Assembly: GCF_050859025.1 (NCBI RefSeq)
Contig: NZ_CP138200.1
Location: forward strand, 558,001-622,000
DNA length: 64,000 nt
DNA from: Wukongibacter sp050859025
Lineage (GTDB): Bacteria > Bacillota > Clostridia > Peptostreptococcales > Caminicellaceae
Reading direction: 5' to 3'
Shown: positions 44,204 through 54,217 of the stretch, one piece after another
How the letters are laid out: each line of letters begins with the position of its first letter
How positions within the stretch are numbered: position 1 is the stretch's first letter
Made by a program: the position numbers and the translations under genes
The notes under the pieces: model-generated
Databases searched by the model: none
The model's input: the letters and a program-made list of their open reading frames with translations, nothing else
What the model was told of the DNA's origin: nothing

Positions 44204-46168
44204 ATGGCTGTCGAGGCAATGGAAATGCTTAATCTGGTTGCACCAATTGAAGAAATGGACAATATAGCTAGGGAGGTGGTTCTTCTTAAAAATGTTCATA
44301 TTGTTAATGCATTAAATGAGATAAATGAGAGTAATTTTACCCTGTCTGTATTAGAAGAAAACCTTGATGAACTTGTAGATATATGTACTATAAGACCCTA
44401 TAAGGATGATAGGGATTATAGAGATATTGGAGAAAAGATTAATGATTTAATTAATTTTTTTGAACTTGATAGGGTTGTTAAGGAGGAATATATTAGGGAA
44501 GACTATGATTTCCAAAGCTTTACTAAGGATATAGAGAATATTCACTCGGAAATTCAAGGGGTCTATGAGGAAAAGGTAAGGATGCTTGAAGAATTAAATA
44601 AAATAAAGGAGTTTGATAGTCATATACATCATCTAAAGAAAACTAATATAGATTTAAGCGTTGTTAGGGATCTCAGTTTCTTTAGTTCAAAGATAGGTAT
44701 ATTGTCTAAGGTAGATATGAATAAGCTTAAGAAAAACTATGAGAATATTTCTGCTATTGTTTTACATATAGGAAGTAATACAATAGGTGAAGTATATCTG
44801 GTAATCAGTCCTAAGGACCTTGAAACTGAGACAGATAGGATACTGAGGTCACTCAACTTTCACGAACTAGATATTCCTGAGGAATTTTTGGGTACACCTG
44901 AGGAAACTGTGCTAAACATAGAAAGAAAAATTGCTGAAAACAATATGAAATTGGAGACTATAAAAAATAGATTAGGTGAGCTAAAGCAAAAATATGGTTT
45001 GGTGTCCCAAAAAGCTTATAGCAGACTGAGACTACAGCAAGAGATGATAAGAGTGAAAAATCAGACAGCCTCTACTAATAGCTTTTTCTATCTTTCTGGA
45101 TGGGTCCCGGTTCGTGACAAGAAAAAGATTGAGAAAAGCTTTGAAAAGTATGGTTATAATGTGATTCTAATGTTTAAGGAAGTTTCGGAGGTTCAAAAGT
45201 ATATAATACCGCCTACTAAGCTTAAAAACAGTAAATTAACCTATCCCTTTGAGTCATTAGTTAAGATGTATGGTATTCCATCCTACAATGAAGTAGATCC
45301 TACATTCTTTTTGAGCATAACGTATATGTTCTTATTTGGGGCAATGTTTGGAGATGTTGGTCAGGGATTAGTACTTTTCTTGGCAGGTTTATATTTTAGT
45401 AGGAAAAATCGGAAAAGCTTATATGGAGGGATATTAACAAGGTTAGGGCTTAGTTCCTGTGTTTTTGGCCTTTTATATGGAAGCGTATTTGGATTTGAAC
45501 ATGTGATACCAGCACTTTTGGTGCATCCTATAGAGCATATAGATTTTATGCTGATGGGGTCTGTTGCGATAGGTATAGTTATACTTGTAATGAGTTTTGG
45601 ATACAGTATTGTCAACAGGTTAAAGCAAAAGGATATAAAAGAAGGTATATTTGGTAGAAATGGTGTGAATGGATTAGTGTTTTATCTGGCTCTACTTACT
45701 ATTATTGCAAGGTTAGCTATGGGAAAAGAGATAGTACCTTCTTATCTTATTTATATGATAATATTTATTTCTCTAGTTCTTATTATTATAAGGGAGCCTC
45801 TTAGTAATCTAATACTAAAAAAGAAACCTTTATATAACGAAGAAATATCAAGCTATTATGTAGAAAGCGGGTTTGAGATATTTGAAACTTTACTCAGTAT
45901 GATGAGCAATACTATTTCCTTTATAAGGGTAGGAGCCTTTGCCCTTAATCATGTAGGACTATTTATTGCCTTTCAGACAATGGCTAAAATAGTAAATAAT
46001 TTTGCTGGAAGCATAGTAATATTTCTTTTAGGAAATATGATTGTGATTTTCCTTGAGGGACTGATAGTATTTATCCAAGGTTTAAGGCTAGAATACTACG
46101 AACTATTTAGTAAATATTATCAAGGAGAGGGTATTGAGTTTAAGCCAGTGGAGGTAGGAGATAGCTGA
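44204..46168 (+). CDS. V-type ATPase subunit I (a-subunit)
   Basis: 654 residues. The soluble N-terminal half (1-350) is a helical stator arm; the C-terminal half has about seven membrane segments. It has the family hallmarks FGAMFGDVGQGLVLFL and, near the end, SFIRVGAFALNHVGL, in which the arginine completes the ion half-channel, and FIQGLRLEYYELFSKYYQGEG. It forms the stator next to the rotor ring. GGGGGAGGTG precedes the ATG. The transcript then crosses the inserted repeat before subunit K. Confidence 0.95.
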   Translation: MAVEAMEMLNLVAPIEEMDNIAREVVLLKNVHIVNALNEINESNFTLSVLEENLDELVDICTIRPYKDDRDYRDIGEKINDLINFFELDRVVKEEYIREDYDFQSFTKDIENIHSEIQGVYEEKVRMLEELNKIKEFDSHIHHLKKTNIDLSVVRDLSFFSSKIGILSKVDMNKLKKNYENISAIVLHIGSNTIGEVYLVISPKDLETETDRILRSLNFHELDIPEEFLGTPEETVLNIERKIAENNMKLETIKNRLGELKQKYGLVSQKAYSRLRLQQEMIRVKNQTASTNSFFYLSGWVPVRDKKKIEKSFEKYGYNVILMFKEVSEVQKYIIPPTKLKNSKLTYPFESLVKMYGIPSYNEVDPTFFLSITYMFLFGAMFGDVGQGLVLFLAGLYFSRKNRKSLYGGILTRLGLSSCVFGLLYGSVFGFEHVIPALLVHPIEHIDFMLMGSVAIGIVILVMSFGYSIVNRLKQKDIKEGIFGRNGVNGLVFYLALLTIIARLAMGKEIVPSYLIYMIIFISLVLIIIREPLSNLILKKKPLYNEEISSYYVESGFEIFETLLSMMSNTISFIRVGAFALNHVGLFIAFQTMAKIVNNFAGSIVIFLLGNMIVIFLEGLIVFIQGLRLEYYELFSKYYQGEGIEFKPVEVGDS

Positions 46169-46342
46169 TAGCTTTTACTTACTAGACATTGAGTAATAGC
46201 TATGGGGTTTTGAGGTTCTTTTCTAAAGAAACATTTAATCGTTTTATTTGATAAATGAACCTAAATTAATTCTTTCTATGGGTCTAGTAAATGGTAGTTA
46301 TATTCAAGATTTATATAGTCAAAGAAGTAAATTATATTATAG

Positions 46343-46531
46343 GGGTTCAAGTACATGTCCAAAACTCCCAGAAACACTGAGTATTTGTACATGTATAAAT
46401 TAAGTTCTACTATTTGAACCCTATATAGATAAGCAACTTCAAGGTTAAATAAATTTTCATAGAAAAATGTAGAAGCGTTCATTATTTCTATAAGAATTTA
46501 TTTTAAATCTTAATGCTGCATATCAATATGT
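46343..46531 (-). repeat. Palindromic miniature repeat, copy P1 (between subunits I and K)
   Basis: The core (46343-46421) has GGGTTCAA...TTGAACCC ends and inner GTACATGTCC / ATTTGTACATGT arms. Read on the minus strand it matches copy P4 almost base for base (GGGAGTTTTGGACATGTA; GCTTCTACATT), and its tail matches P5. Together with the flanking AT-rich DNA it makes a 414-base gap in the operon, which contains no gene. Confidence 0.8.
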
Positions 46532-46582
46532 AAAAATAAAAATGTATAATATCACCATTATATACAATTGGAGGGTTTTACT

Positions 46583-47005
46583 ATGAAGTATATTTTTGTT
46601 TCTTCTACAATTCTTGTTTTATTAACAATAGCTTCTGGAATAATCATGACCTATAGAGACTATGAGACATCAAAGCCTAAGCTTAAAAAGGTCTTAAAAT
46701 TTAACTTGTTTACCTTTATTCCACTGATGCTTGTAGCTCTTATTGTTTTGATTCCTGATATAGTTTTGGCCTTTGGTGAGGAACAGAGTAATACGTCTGG
46801 TTTAGGCTATCTAGCCGCCGCTCTTTGTACCGGTATAGCTACCTTGGGAGCTGGATATGCTGTTGGTTCCGTTGGTTCATCAGCACTGGGAGCTGTATCT
46901 GAAGATCCCAAAATACTTGGAAAGACCTTGATATTTGTAGGTCTTGCAGAGGGTATAGCTATATATGGACTTATTATATCTATACTGATTCTTGGTAAAT
47001 TATAG
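46583..47005 (+). CDS. V-type ATPase subunit K (proteolipid)
   Basis: 140 residues from the ATG at 46583, which follows GGAGGG. About four membrane segments: two N-terminal ones, then the proteolipid hairpin (LAAALCTGIATLGAGYAVG, then FVGLAEGIAIYGLIISIL). The glutamate in GLAEGIA is the ion-binding residue of the rotor ring. Whether the ion is H+ or Na+ is not clear from the visible residues. Subunit F starts nine bases after the stop. Confidence 0.92.
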   Translation: MKYIFVSSTILVLLTIASGIIMTYRDYETSKPKLKKVLKFNLFTFIPLMLVALIVLIPDIVLAFGEEQSNTSGLGYLAAALCTGIATLGAGYAVGSVGSSALGAVSEDPKILGKTLIFVGLAEGIAIYGLIISILILGKL

Positions 47006-47014
47006 GGTGATGAT

Positions 47015-47320
47015 ATGAGATCGTATTTGATATGTGATAATGAGGATATACTGATAGGAATGAGACTTGCAGGGATTGAGGGAACAATAGCTAAAACTAG
47101 GGAGGCAGTTTTAGAAATATTTGAAGGAGTAGTCTCCGATAGAAATATAGGTATTATAATAGTTACAGAAGAAATTCTTTCGAAGGCTGAGGAAGAAATT
47201 ATGAAGGTAAAGCTAGAAAAGGATTATCCATTGATTGTAGCAATTCCTGACAAAAATGAAGAAAAGAGAGAGGATTATATAGCTAGGTACATAAGGGAAT
47301 CAATTGGAATCAAGGTATGA
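47015..47320 (+). CDS. V-type ATPase subunit F
   Basis: 101 residues, normal size for the central-stalk subunit F (AhaF/NtpG). Family opening YLICDNEDILIGMRLAGIEG and the middle IGIIIVTEEILSKAEEEI. It starts nine bases after subunit K. Confidence 0.93.
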   Translation: MRSYLICDNEDILIGMRLAGIEGTIAKTREAVLEIFEGVVSDRNIGIIIVTEEILSKAEEEIMKVKLEKDYPLIVAIPDKNEEKREDYIARYIRESIGIKV

Positions 47321-47351
47321 GAATCTATATTAGATTATTTGAGGTGTTATT

Positions 47352-47978
47352 ATGATTACTGTAGAAGGAAAGCTCGATGTATTTACAAAATTGGTACTTG
47401 AAAGGGCTCAAAATGACTACGAGGAGAAGAAGAGGGAAATAGATAAAGGAAACAATGAAGCTATTAAAAAGCATAGGGAAGTCATTAAGGAAAAGTCTAA
47501 TAAAATTATTGAGGATATGACGAGCAGAGGAGAAATCGAAAAAAATCGGTTGGTTTCTAAGGCGAAAATACATAAAAAGAGATCTGTTTTAAATAAAAAG
47601 GAAGAGCTTTTGATTACATTTATAGAAAGAATAGAAAAGATGGCCTATCAGTTTACCTATGAAGATAATTATAAGGATTATCTAAGAGATAGCCTAGTAG
47701 ATGTATTAGAAAATCTAAAGGATAGAGAGAACATAGTTTTGTATTTAACCGATAAGGACAGAGAACGCTTTAATGAGATACTAGGGGAGATAATTGTATC
47801 AGTAGGTTTAAGTAGCGAGAAGGTAGAGGTCTTAAGTCTTGACTATGGATTTATAGGTGGAGCAATTGGCGTAGATGAAGAAAGGACAATTAAGGTTGAC
47901 TGTTCGATTAAAACTAAAATAGACGATAATAGAACTTTGATAGGTAAGGTTTTGTATGGAGAGCTTGGGGAAAGCTGA
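47352..47978 (+). CDS. V-type ATPase subunit E
   Basis: 208 residues: N-terminal long charged helix (1-90) and C-terminal globular part with GGAIGVDEERTIKVD, the family signature. It forms the peripheral stalk with subunit G/H. GAGGTG precedes the ATG. A 102-base gap separates it from subunit A. Confidence 0.9.
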   Translation: MITVEGKLDVFTKLVLERAQNDYEEKKREIDKGNNEAIKKHREVIKEKSNKIIEDMTSRGEIEKNRLVSKAKIHKKRSVLNKKEELLITFIERIEKMAYQFTYEDNYKDYLRDSLVDVLENLKDRENIVLYLTDKDRERFNEILGEIIVSVGLSSEKVEVLSLDYGFIGGAIGVDEERTIKVDCSIKTKIDDNRTLIGKVLYGELGES

Positions 47979-48080
47979 TGACTAAAGTTATAGCTTTAAT
48001 CTATTTAGAAAACTGAAATGATGAAGCTCTAAAGTATTATAACTACAAGTGAATATAGCTAGTGTTAGTGAGGTGGTTGG

Positions 48081-49847
48081 ATGAGTAGAGAAGGTATTAT
48101 AGACCTCATAAATGGGCCTGTAGTAAAGGCAAGAAATATGGCTGATTTTAAGATGAGAGAAATGGTGATGGTAGGAGACAAAAAGCTTATAGGTGAGGTT
48201 GTTTCTATAGAAGGGGATGAAGGCACTATACAGGTTTATGAGGAGACTGAAGGATTAAAGGCAGAGGAGATGGTAATATCGACGGGTAAGCCTTTATCAC
48301 TGAAGCTTGGACCCGGTATGATAGGAAATATTTTTGATGGTATTGAGAGACCCTTGAAAAAAATAAATGAGATCTCTGAGGGGTTTATTGCTGAGGGAAT
48401 AGGTCTTATATCAATTGATGAAGATAAAAAGTGGAGGGTTAAGATTCTTGTGAACGAAGGTGATGAGCTGAGACAGGGAGCTATATTTGGAGAAGTAGAG
48501 GAAACATCTCTAGTGATTCATAGGCTACTTGTACCTCCTGGTATAAATGGAAGGGTTAAATGGGTTATAGAGGACGGAGAGTACAATATTGAAGAGCCCT
48601 TGGTAATCCTAGAGGATAATGGAGGAAATGAGCTGAACTTGAAGATGTATCAAGAATGGGCGGTAAGGAGTCCGAGGCCGGTTATGGAGAGGCTGCCCAT
48701 TGATATTCCCCTTATAACTGGACAAAGGGTTTTAGATATATTTTTTCCTATAGCCAAGGGGGGAACGGCAGCTATACCCGGTGGCTTTGGAACAGGTAAA
48801 ACCATGACTCAGCATCAACTTGCAAAATGGTCAGATGCAGATATTATAGTCTATATCGGCTGCGGTGAACGTGGAAATGAGATGACTGAAGTTTTGGAGG
48901 ATTTTCCAAAGTTGATTGATCCTAAAACAGAAAAACCTATAATGGAGAGAACTATTCTAATAGCTAATACGTCTAATATGCCAGTGGCAGCTAGAGAAGC
49001 AAGTATATATACTGGTATAACTATGGCTGAGTATTTTAGAGATATGGGCTACCATGTGGCTGTTATGGCTGATTCAACCTCAAGATGGGCAGAAGCACTG
49101 AGAGAGATATCGGGAAGGCTTGAGGAAATGCCGGCAGAAGAAGGCTATCCTGCCTATTTACCCTCTAGATTAGCTGAATTTTATGAGCGTGCAGGCTATG
49201 TTACTACTTTAAATGATGATGACGCGTCGGTAACTATTATAGGTGCAGTTTCTCCCGCGGGAGGGGACTTTTCTGAACCAGTAACTGAGAACACAAAAAG
49301 ATATGTAAATGCTTTTTTAGGACTTGATAAAAGGTTGGCCTATGCTAGGCATTATCCAGCTATCAATTGGCTTACTAGCTATAGTGGATATATAAAAACT
49401 CTTGGACATTGGTACGATAAAAATGTTAGCGATGATGTTATAGACCTTAGAAATAAATTTATGAAGATACTTCATAAGGAGGATAAGCTCCAAGAGATTG
49501 TACAACTGGTAGGAGAGGATGTCTTACCCGACGATCAGAGACTTATTCTTGAAATAGCTAGGGTCATAAAGACAGGATTTCTGCAACAGAATGCCTTTCA
49601 TAAAATAGATACATATGTGCCTATAAATAAGCAGTATGAAATGTTGAAACTCATTAATTATTTGTATGAAAGAGCATATGAAGGAATAAAAAAAGGTGTG
49701 CCAATATCTCAGATTAAGGATAAAAGGATATTTAGTGAGGTAGTCAAGATGAAGTATACCGTGTCAAACGATGATTTTAATAGGATAAAAGAGCTGAGGG
49801 AAGAGATAGATAGTTACTACGATGGGCTTTTGGAGAAGTATGAGTAG
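48081..49847 (+). CDS. V-type ATPase catalytic subunit A
   Basis: 588 residues, normal length. Walker A lies at about 234-241 (GGFGTGKT; many homologues have GPFGSGKT, so the first position and a serine differ), followed by GERGNEMTEVL and MADSTSRWAEALREISGRLEEMP. The non-homologous insert typical of subunit A (about 90-185) is present. It hydrolyses or makes ATP, depending on the direction of the enzyme. GAGGTGG precedes the ATG. Confidence 0.97.
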   Translation: MSREGIIDLINGPVVKARNMADFKMREMVMVGDKKLIGEVVSIEGDEGTIQVYEETEGLKAEEMVISTGKPLSLKLGPGMIGNIFDGIERPLKKINEISEGFIAEGIGLISIDEDKKWRVKILVNEGDELRQGAIFGEVEETSLVIHRLLVPPGINGRVKWVIEDGEYNIEEPLVILEDNGGNELNLKMYQEWAVRSPRPVMERLPIDIPLITGQRVLDIFFPIAKGGTAAIPGGFGTGKTMTQHQLAKWSDADIIVYIGCGERGNEMTEVLEDFPKLIDPKTEKPIMERTILIANTSNMPVAAREASIYTGITMAEYFRDMGYHVAVMADSTSRWAEALREISGRLEEMPAEEGYPAYLPSRLAEFYERAGYVTTLNDDDASVTIIGAVSPAGGDFSEPVTENTKRYVNAFLGLDKRLAYARHYPAINWLTSYSGYIKTLGHWYDKNVSDDVIDLRNKFMKILHKEDKLQEIVQLVGEDVLPDDQRLILEIARVIKTGFLQQNAFHKIDTYVPINKQYEMLKLINYLYERAYEGIKKGVPISQIKDKRIFSEVVKMKYTVSNDDFNRIKELREEIDSYYDGLLEKYE

Positions 49848-49918
49848 AAAATAACAGCTAATATCTGATTGTTACAGGTATATAGAGATGAAATAAACTT
49901 TTTAAAGCTTTTGCTTCT

Positions 49919-50020
49919 ATAGAGATTCCAGTCAAAACTTTAATTTATACACATCAAAAATCCTAAGAAACGTCGGATGTTTTGATATGTATAAATTAAG
50001 ATTTACTTGAAATTCTCTAT
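49919..50020. repeat. Palindromic miniature repeat, copy P2 (between subunits A and B)
   Basis: ATAGAGATTCCAGTCAAAAC and TTTACTTGAAATTCTCTAT form the ends, with inner TAATTTATACACATC / GATATGTATAAATTA arms. It shares the TATAAATTAA core and the ATAGAG/CTCTAT ends with copies P3 and P4. It occupies most of the 217-base gap. Confidence 0.7.
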
Positions 50021-50064
50021 GGTTAGAAGTTTAGCTGTAAGATATATAATTAGGACGTGATTTT

Positions 50065-51447
50065 ATGAAGAAGGAGTACTTAAAACTAGATAAAATAGAA
50101 GGTCCGCTAATAATGCTTTCTGGTGTTGATGATGCATCCTACGGTGAGATAATTACTATTGATATGAATGGCGAGGAAAGAAAGGGAAAGGTTATAAAGA
50201 TAGAAGATGATAAAGTAGTAGCTCAGGTTTTTGAAGGAACATCAGGGTTATCCACAAGAAATGCTTCTGTGAGATTTACTGGCAAGCCCTTCGAAATTTC
50301 CCTTTCTAAGGAGATTTTAGGTAGAACATTTAATGGGATTGGTAAAGCCATTGATAATGGAGGTAAGATTTATAGTGATTCTAAGTACAATGTCAACGGA
50401 AGACCTATAAATCCTGTAGCAAGGAAGTATCCAAGAGATTTTATACAGACTGGGATTTCTTCTATAGATGTTCTTGCTACCTTGATAAGAGGCCAAAAGC
50501 TTCCTATATTTTCGGGAAGTGGAATGTCACACAATGAATTAGCAGCTCAGATAGTAAGGCAGGCTAAGATTAGCTCTGAAGGTAATGAGGAATTTGGGGT
50601 AATTTTTGCAGCTATAGGTGTAAAGCATGATGATGCAAATTATTTTAAAAGAAGCTTTGAGGAATCTGGAGCTATAGAAAGGGTTGTTATGTATCTTAAT
50701 CTAGCTGATGATCCAATAGTCGAAAGAATAATTACTCCTAGATGTGCACTTACAGCAGCAGAATACCTTGCCTTTGAAGAGGGAATGCATATTCTTGTAA
50801 TCATGACTGATATAACTAGCTACTGTGAGGCGCTGCGTGAGATTTCTTCGGCAAGAGAGGAGGTTCCTAGTAGAAAGGGATATCCTGGATATCTTTACTC
50901 TGACCTTGCTACCCTCTACGAGAGAGCGGGCATGATGAAGGATAGTAAGGGGTCTATAACTCTATTGCCTGTACTGACAATGCCAAATGATGATATAACC
51001 CATCCTGTGCCGGATTTAACGGGCTATATTACAGAGGGGCAGATTGTTTTGGGAAGAGAGTTATATCAAAATAGTATTTATCCACCGGTAAATATACTAC
51101 CTTCACTATCTAGACTTATGAAGGATGGTATAGGGGAAGGTTACACTAGGGAAGATCACCCAGAGGTTGCGAATCAACTTTTTGCATCGTATTCAAGGGT
51201 TATAGAGGTTAGAGCTTTAGCACAAATAATTGGCGAGGATGATTTATCGGAGACAGATAAGAAATACATGGAGTTTGGGAAGGTATTCGAGGGTAAGTTC
51301 ATTTCTCAAGACTTTGAAGAGAATAGAAATATTGAAGAAAGCTTAGATCTTGCTTGGGATATACTTAGTATCTTACCAGTGGAAGAGCTTGATAGGCTGA
51401 GTCCAGAAATGATTGAGAGGAAATATAAGAGAGCTATTAGTAAGTAG
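50065..51447 (+). CDS. V-type ATPase regulatory subunit B
   Basis: 460 residues, normal length. It carries the non-catalytic nucleotide-site region (PIFSGSGMSHNELAAQIVRQA), FAAIGVKHDDANYF and the ITDITSYCEALREIS-type motif. With A it forms the A3B3 head. The ribosome site before the ATG is weak (AGGACGTGA), unlike its neighbours. Subunit D follows 24 bases after the stop. Confidence 0.97.
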   Translation: MKKEYLKLDKIEGPLIMLSGVDDASYGEIITIDMNGEERKGKVIKIEDDKVVAQVFEGTSGLSTRNASVRFTGKPFEISLSKEILGRTFNGIGKAIDNGGKIYSDSKYNVNGRPINPVARKYPRDFIQTGISSIDVLATLIRGQKLPIFSGSGMSHNELAAQIVRQAKISSEGNEEFGVIFAAIGVKHDDANYFKRSFEESGAIERVVMYLNLADDPIVERIITPRCALTAAEYLAFEEGMHILVIMTDITSYCEALREISSAREEVPSRKGYPGYLYSDLATLYERAGMMKDSKGSITLLPVLTMPNDDITHPVPDLTGYITEGQIVLGRELYQNSIYPPVNILPSLSRLMKDGIGEGYTREDHPEVANQLFASYSRVIEVRALAQIIGEDDLSETDKKYMEFGKVFEGKFISQDFEENRNIEESLDLAWDILSILPVEELDRLSPEMIERKYKRAISK

Positions 51448-51471
51448 CTAAATCAGCTAAAGGAGGCCCAG

Positions 51472-52083
51472 ATGTTAAATACTACGCCAACGAAGGCTAA
51501 TTTAATAAAGGCAAAAAATCTTCTTACTTTTTCTCAAAAAGGATATGAGCTTTTAGATAAGAAAAGGAGTGTTCTCGTTAGGGAAATGATGGGACTTATT
51601 GATAGGGTTAAGGATGTCCAGAGCAGAATAGATACTATCTTTGAAGATGCCTACAGAGCTCTTCAGGTTGTTAATGTGACTATGGGATTAAACAATGTTG
51701 AGGAGGTAGCCATATCTATCCCGAAGCTAGAAGATTACGATATTTTGCTTAGAAGTATTATGGGAGTAGAGATACCAACGGTTAAATATGAGGAAAAGGT
51801 CCTACAGCCCTATTATGGATTTTTTAGAACTAACCCGGCACTAGATATAGCGGTAACAAGGTTTAAGGAGGTAAAATACCTTATTTATGAACTTGCTGAA
51901 ATTGAAAATTCAATATATAAGCTTGCTATGGAGATTAAAAAGACTCAAAAAAGGGCTAATGGATTAGAAAAAATACAAATACCTAAATATAAGAAGCAAG
52001 TGAAGTTCATTTCTGAAGCTCTTGAAGAGAAAGAGAGAGAGGATTTTTTTAGGCTAAAGAAGGTCAAAACAAAAAAATTGTAG
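51472..52083 (+). CDS. V-type ATPase subunit D
   Basis: 203 residues, long antiparallel helices of the central rotor shaft. Family features: PTKANLIKAKNLLTFSQKGYELLDKKRSVL at the start (shown in parts TPTKANLIKAKN and GYELLDKKRSVL) and KRANGLEKIQIPKYKKQ near the end. AAAGGAGG precedes the ATG. It closes the operon. Confidence 0.96.
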   Translation: MLNTTPTKANLIKAKNLLTFSQKGYELLDKKRSVLVREMMGLIDRVKDVQSRIDTIFEDAYRALQVVNVTMGLNNVEEVAISIPKLEDYDILLRSIMGVEIPTVKYEEKVLQPYYGFFRTNPALDIAVTRFKEVKYLIYELAEIENSIYKLAMEIKKTQKRANGLEKIQIPKYKKQVKFISEALEEKEREDFFRLKKVKTKKL

Positions 52084-52225
52084 AAAAATAGAATATTTAT
52101 TTTAAAAATTGTATAATTTCCTTATATATTAAAGGATTTCTTTTTTTTTTATAGAAGTACTAATAGTATAAAATGCAGCCCGGATTTTCTATGAATAAGC
52201 TGGGTTGAAGTGGGAGGTAAAACAA

Positions 52226-54133
52226 ATGAAGAGAGTCAGCAAAATACTAGTAGTAGCAGTAATTCTAACAGTACTATTGATAACCAATACCGTAGGGGTC
52301 TTAGCACTTCAAAGTTTTACTGACGTTAGTGATAACCACTGGGCCAAAGAATACATTGAAAAGATGGCATCAAAAAAAATTATAACTGGATATCCAGATG
52401 CTACCTTTAGACCGTCTGAAAATGTCGATAAATTAGCAACAATGGTTATGATATTTAGAACGTTGAAGGCTACTGATAAATTAGCAGGTATGGATATAAG
52501 TAGCGTAGTAAAGGATCAGAGTAGGACTTTAGAACAATATAATATACCTACCTGGGCAGAAGAAGCAGTTGCTGTGGGACTGGAAAAGGATATTATCGAT
52601 AAAGGTGATGTCAAGAATTTCTTTAATACAGATGGTTCGGTAAAGAAGGCAACAAGAACTGAGGTATCTATTTTTTTAGGAAGAGCTTTAAATCTTTATT
52701 TAAATGAAAATTTAAAAAATACTATAATAACCTTTGATTTTAATGATGCGGAGTTTATACCTAGTAATGCCGATGAATATGTTGATTTGTTAGTACGTAA
52801 GAAAATTATAAAGGGCGATGAAAATGGAAACTTTAATCCTGGTAAGCCAATAGTTAGAGCAGCTGTAGCAAAGATGTTTGCTATCAGTTATGATATTTTA
52901 TCAGGAATAGAAACTGATACTAATGTGGATACTGGGGCTGATAAACAAAAGCCGAATACATCAGACAAGGATTTAGTAACTAAAGAGGGAGAAATAACAG
53001 TAGTATTAGAGGATGACGACAAACTGCTTGTTAAAGAAGATGATGGAGAAAGTGCTCTATATAAAATTGAGGATGACACTAGGATAGTTATAGATGGGAA
53101 GAGCTCAAGTATAAAATATCTTGAAGAGGGTCAGCGTATAGAACTCTATGTTGATGAATATGGTAGATTAGTAAAAATAGAAACTGATGATAGTATTTCA
53201 TCCCTAGAAGGTGTTATATACAATATTTCAAACATGGGTTCATATTATCTTGTAACTGTAGAAGATGATGATGATAAAAAGAGGAGCTACCAGACAGATA
53301 GGCATACCTTTGTCTTGCTTGATGATAAAGATGCAGACATGGAAGATTTAGATAAAGGTGATAAGGTCTCTTTAACTTTAGATGGAGAGGTAATTGAAAA
53401 GATTATTGCTGAATCAAAGAAAAGAGAATATGAGGGAATATTACAAAGTAATGTAGTCTTTGACAAGTATCCTAAAATAGTAATAAAGACATATACGCAA
53501 AAAGTATATGAACTAGAAGTAGATGATGACGTTGAGGTGAAAAGGAATAGTAAAACTAGGAAATTGACTGATTTAACTTCAGGTGATATAGTAACTGTAA
53601 CTACTGAATACGATAAGGCTACAAAAATAGTTGCCACTAGTGTTGAAACTGAAAGCAAGGAAGAGGAAGGTGTAATAACTGAAATTATCTTAGGCAATGA
53701 GGATAAGATCACCATAGAAAAGGAAGATGGTGAAACAAAAACTTATATTGTAGCTTCCGATGCTGATATAGAGATTGATAATGATGATAGTACAATTAAC
53801 GATTTAAAGGTAGGCTATAGGGTTGAGCTAAAGATAGAAAACAGTGAAGTAACTGATATTGAAGCTGAAGAAGTAGAGATGAATGATTCTATTACTGGTG
53901 TTATCACAGAAATATACGATGATTATGAAGCTATTACTGTAAAAGTTAAAAATGGCAGTAAGACCGAGTATATATCTGTCTTAGCTGAAGATGCCGATAT
54001 AATTTCTACAAAAGGTAGTGATAAAAGCTTTAGTTATCTTGACAAAGGTGATGAAGTATTCATATATGGTGAAGAAGATAATAAAATATTTAATTTCATT
54101 GCAGATAAAATAATCATTTTAAATGAAAATTAA
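52226..54133 (+). CDS. SLH-domain surface protein with tandem beta repeats
   Basis: The ATG at 52226 follows GGGAGG; an upstream TTG overlaps that site. Residues 1-27 are a signal peptide (ending GVLA). Three SLH repeats cover about 30-225 (FTDVSDNHWAKEYIEKM, the degenerate middle one, and FNPGKPIVRAAVAKM). After a short linker come about five tandem beta units of about 75 residues (250-635), each opening EG-I/V-I-T-x-I and closing L-x-x-G-D/Y-x-V-x-L. Similar units occur in the 6163 and 27754 proteins. It is acidic (DDD runs). A wall-anchored surface protein; specific role unknown. It sits directly after the V-ATPase operon, with a hairpin-like leader at 52173-52208. Confidence 0.88.
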   Translation: MKRVSKILVVAVILTVLLITNTVGVLALQSFTDVSDNHWAKEYIEKMASKKIITGYPDATFRPSENVDKLATMVMIFRTLKATDKLAGMDISSVVKDQSRTLEQYNIPTWAEEAVAVGLEKDIIDKGDVKNFFNTDGSVKKATRTEVSIFLGRALNLYLNENLKNTIITFDFNDAEFIPSNADEYVDLLVRKKIIKGDENGNFNPGKPIVRAAVAKMFAISYDILSGIETDTNVDTGADKQKPNTSDKDLVTKEGEITVVLEDDDKLLVKEDDGESALYKIEDDTRIVIDGKSSSIKYLEEGQRIELYVDEYGRLVKIETDDSISSLEGVIYNISNMGSYYLVTVEDDDDKKRSYQTDRHTFVLLDDKDADMEDLDKGDKVSLTLDGEVIEKIIAESKKREYEGILQSNVVFDKYPKIVIKTYTQKVYELEVDDDVEVKRNSKTRKLTDLTSGDIVTVTTEYDKATKIVATSVETESKEEEGVITEIILGNEDKITIEKEDGETKTYIVASDADIEIDNDDSTINDLKVGYRVELKIENSEVTDIEAEEVEMNDSITGVITEIYDDYEAITVKVKNGSKTEYISVLAEDADIISTKGSDKSFSYLDKGDEVFIYGEEDNKIFNFIADKIIILNEN

Positions 54134-54156
54134 AGATCGACCAATTTTGTTCATAG

Positions 54157-54186
54157 GAAACGGTTTGTAGTTTAGAACCGTTTCTT
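54157..54186. terminator. Terminator after the SLH gene
   Basis: GAAACGGTT (54157-54165) pairs with AACCGTTTC (54176-54184), then TTATAATATA; only 84 bases separate the SLH gene and kal. Confidence 0.7.
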
Positions 54187-54217
54187 ATAATATAAAATTA
54201 ATTTGGGGGTATGAAGT

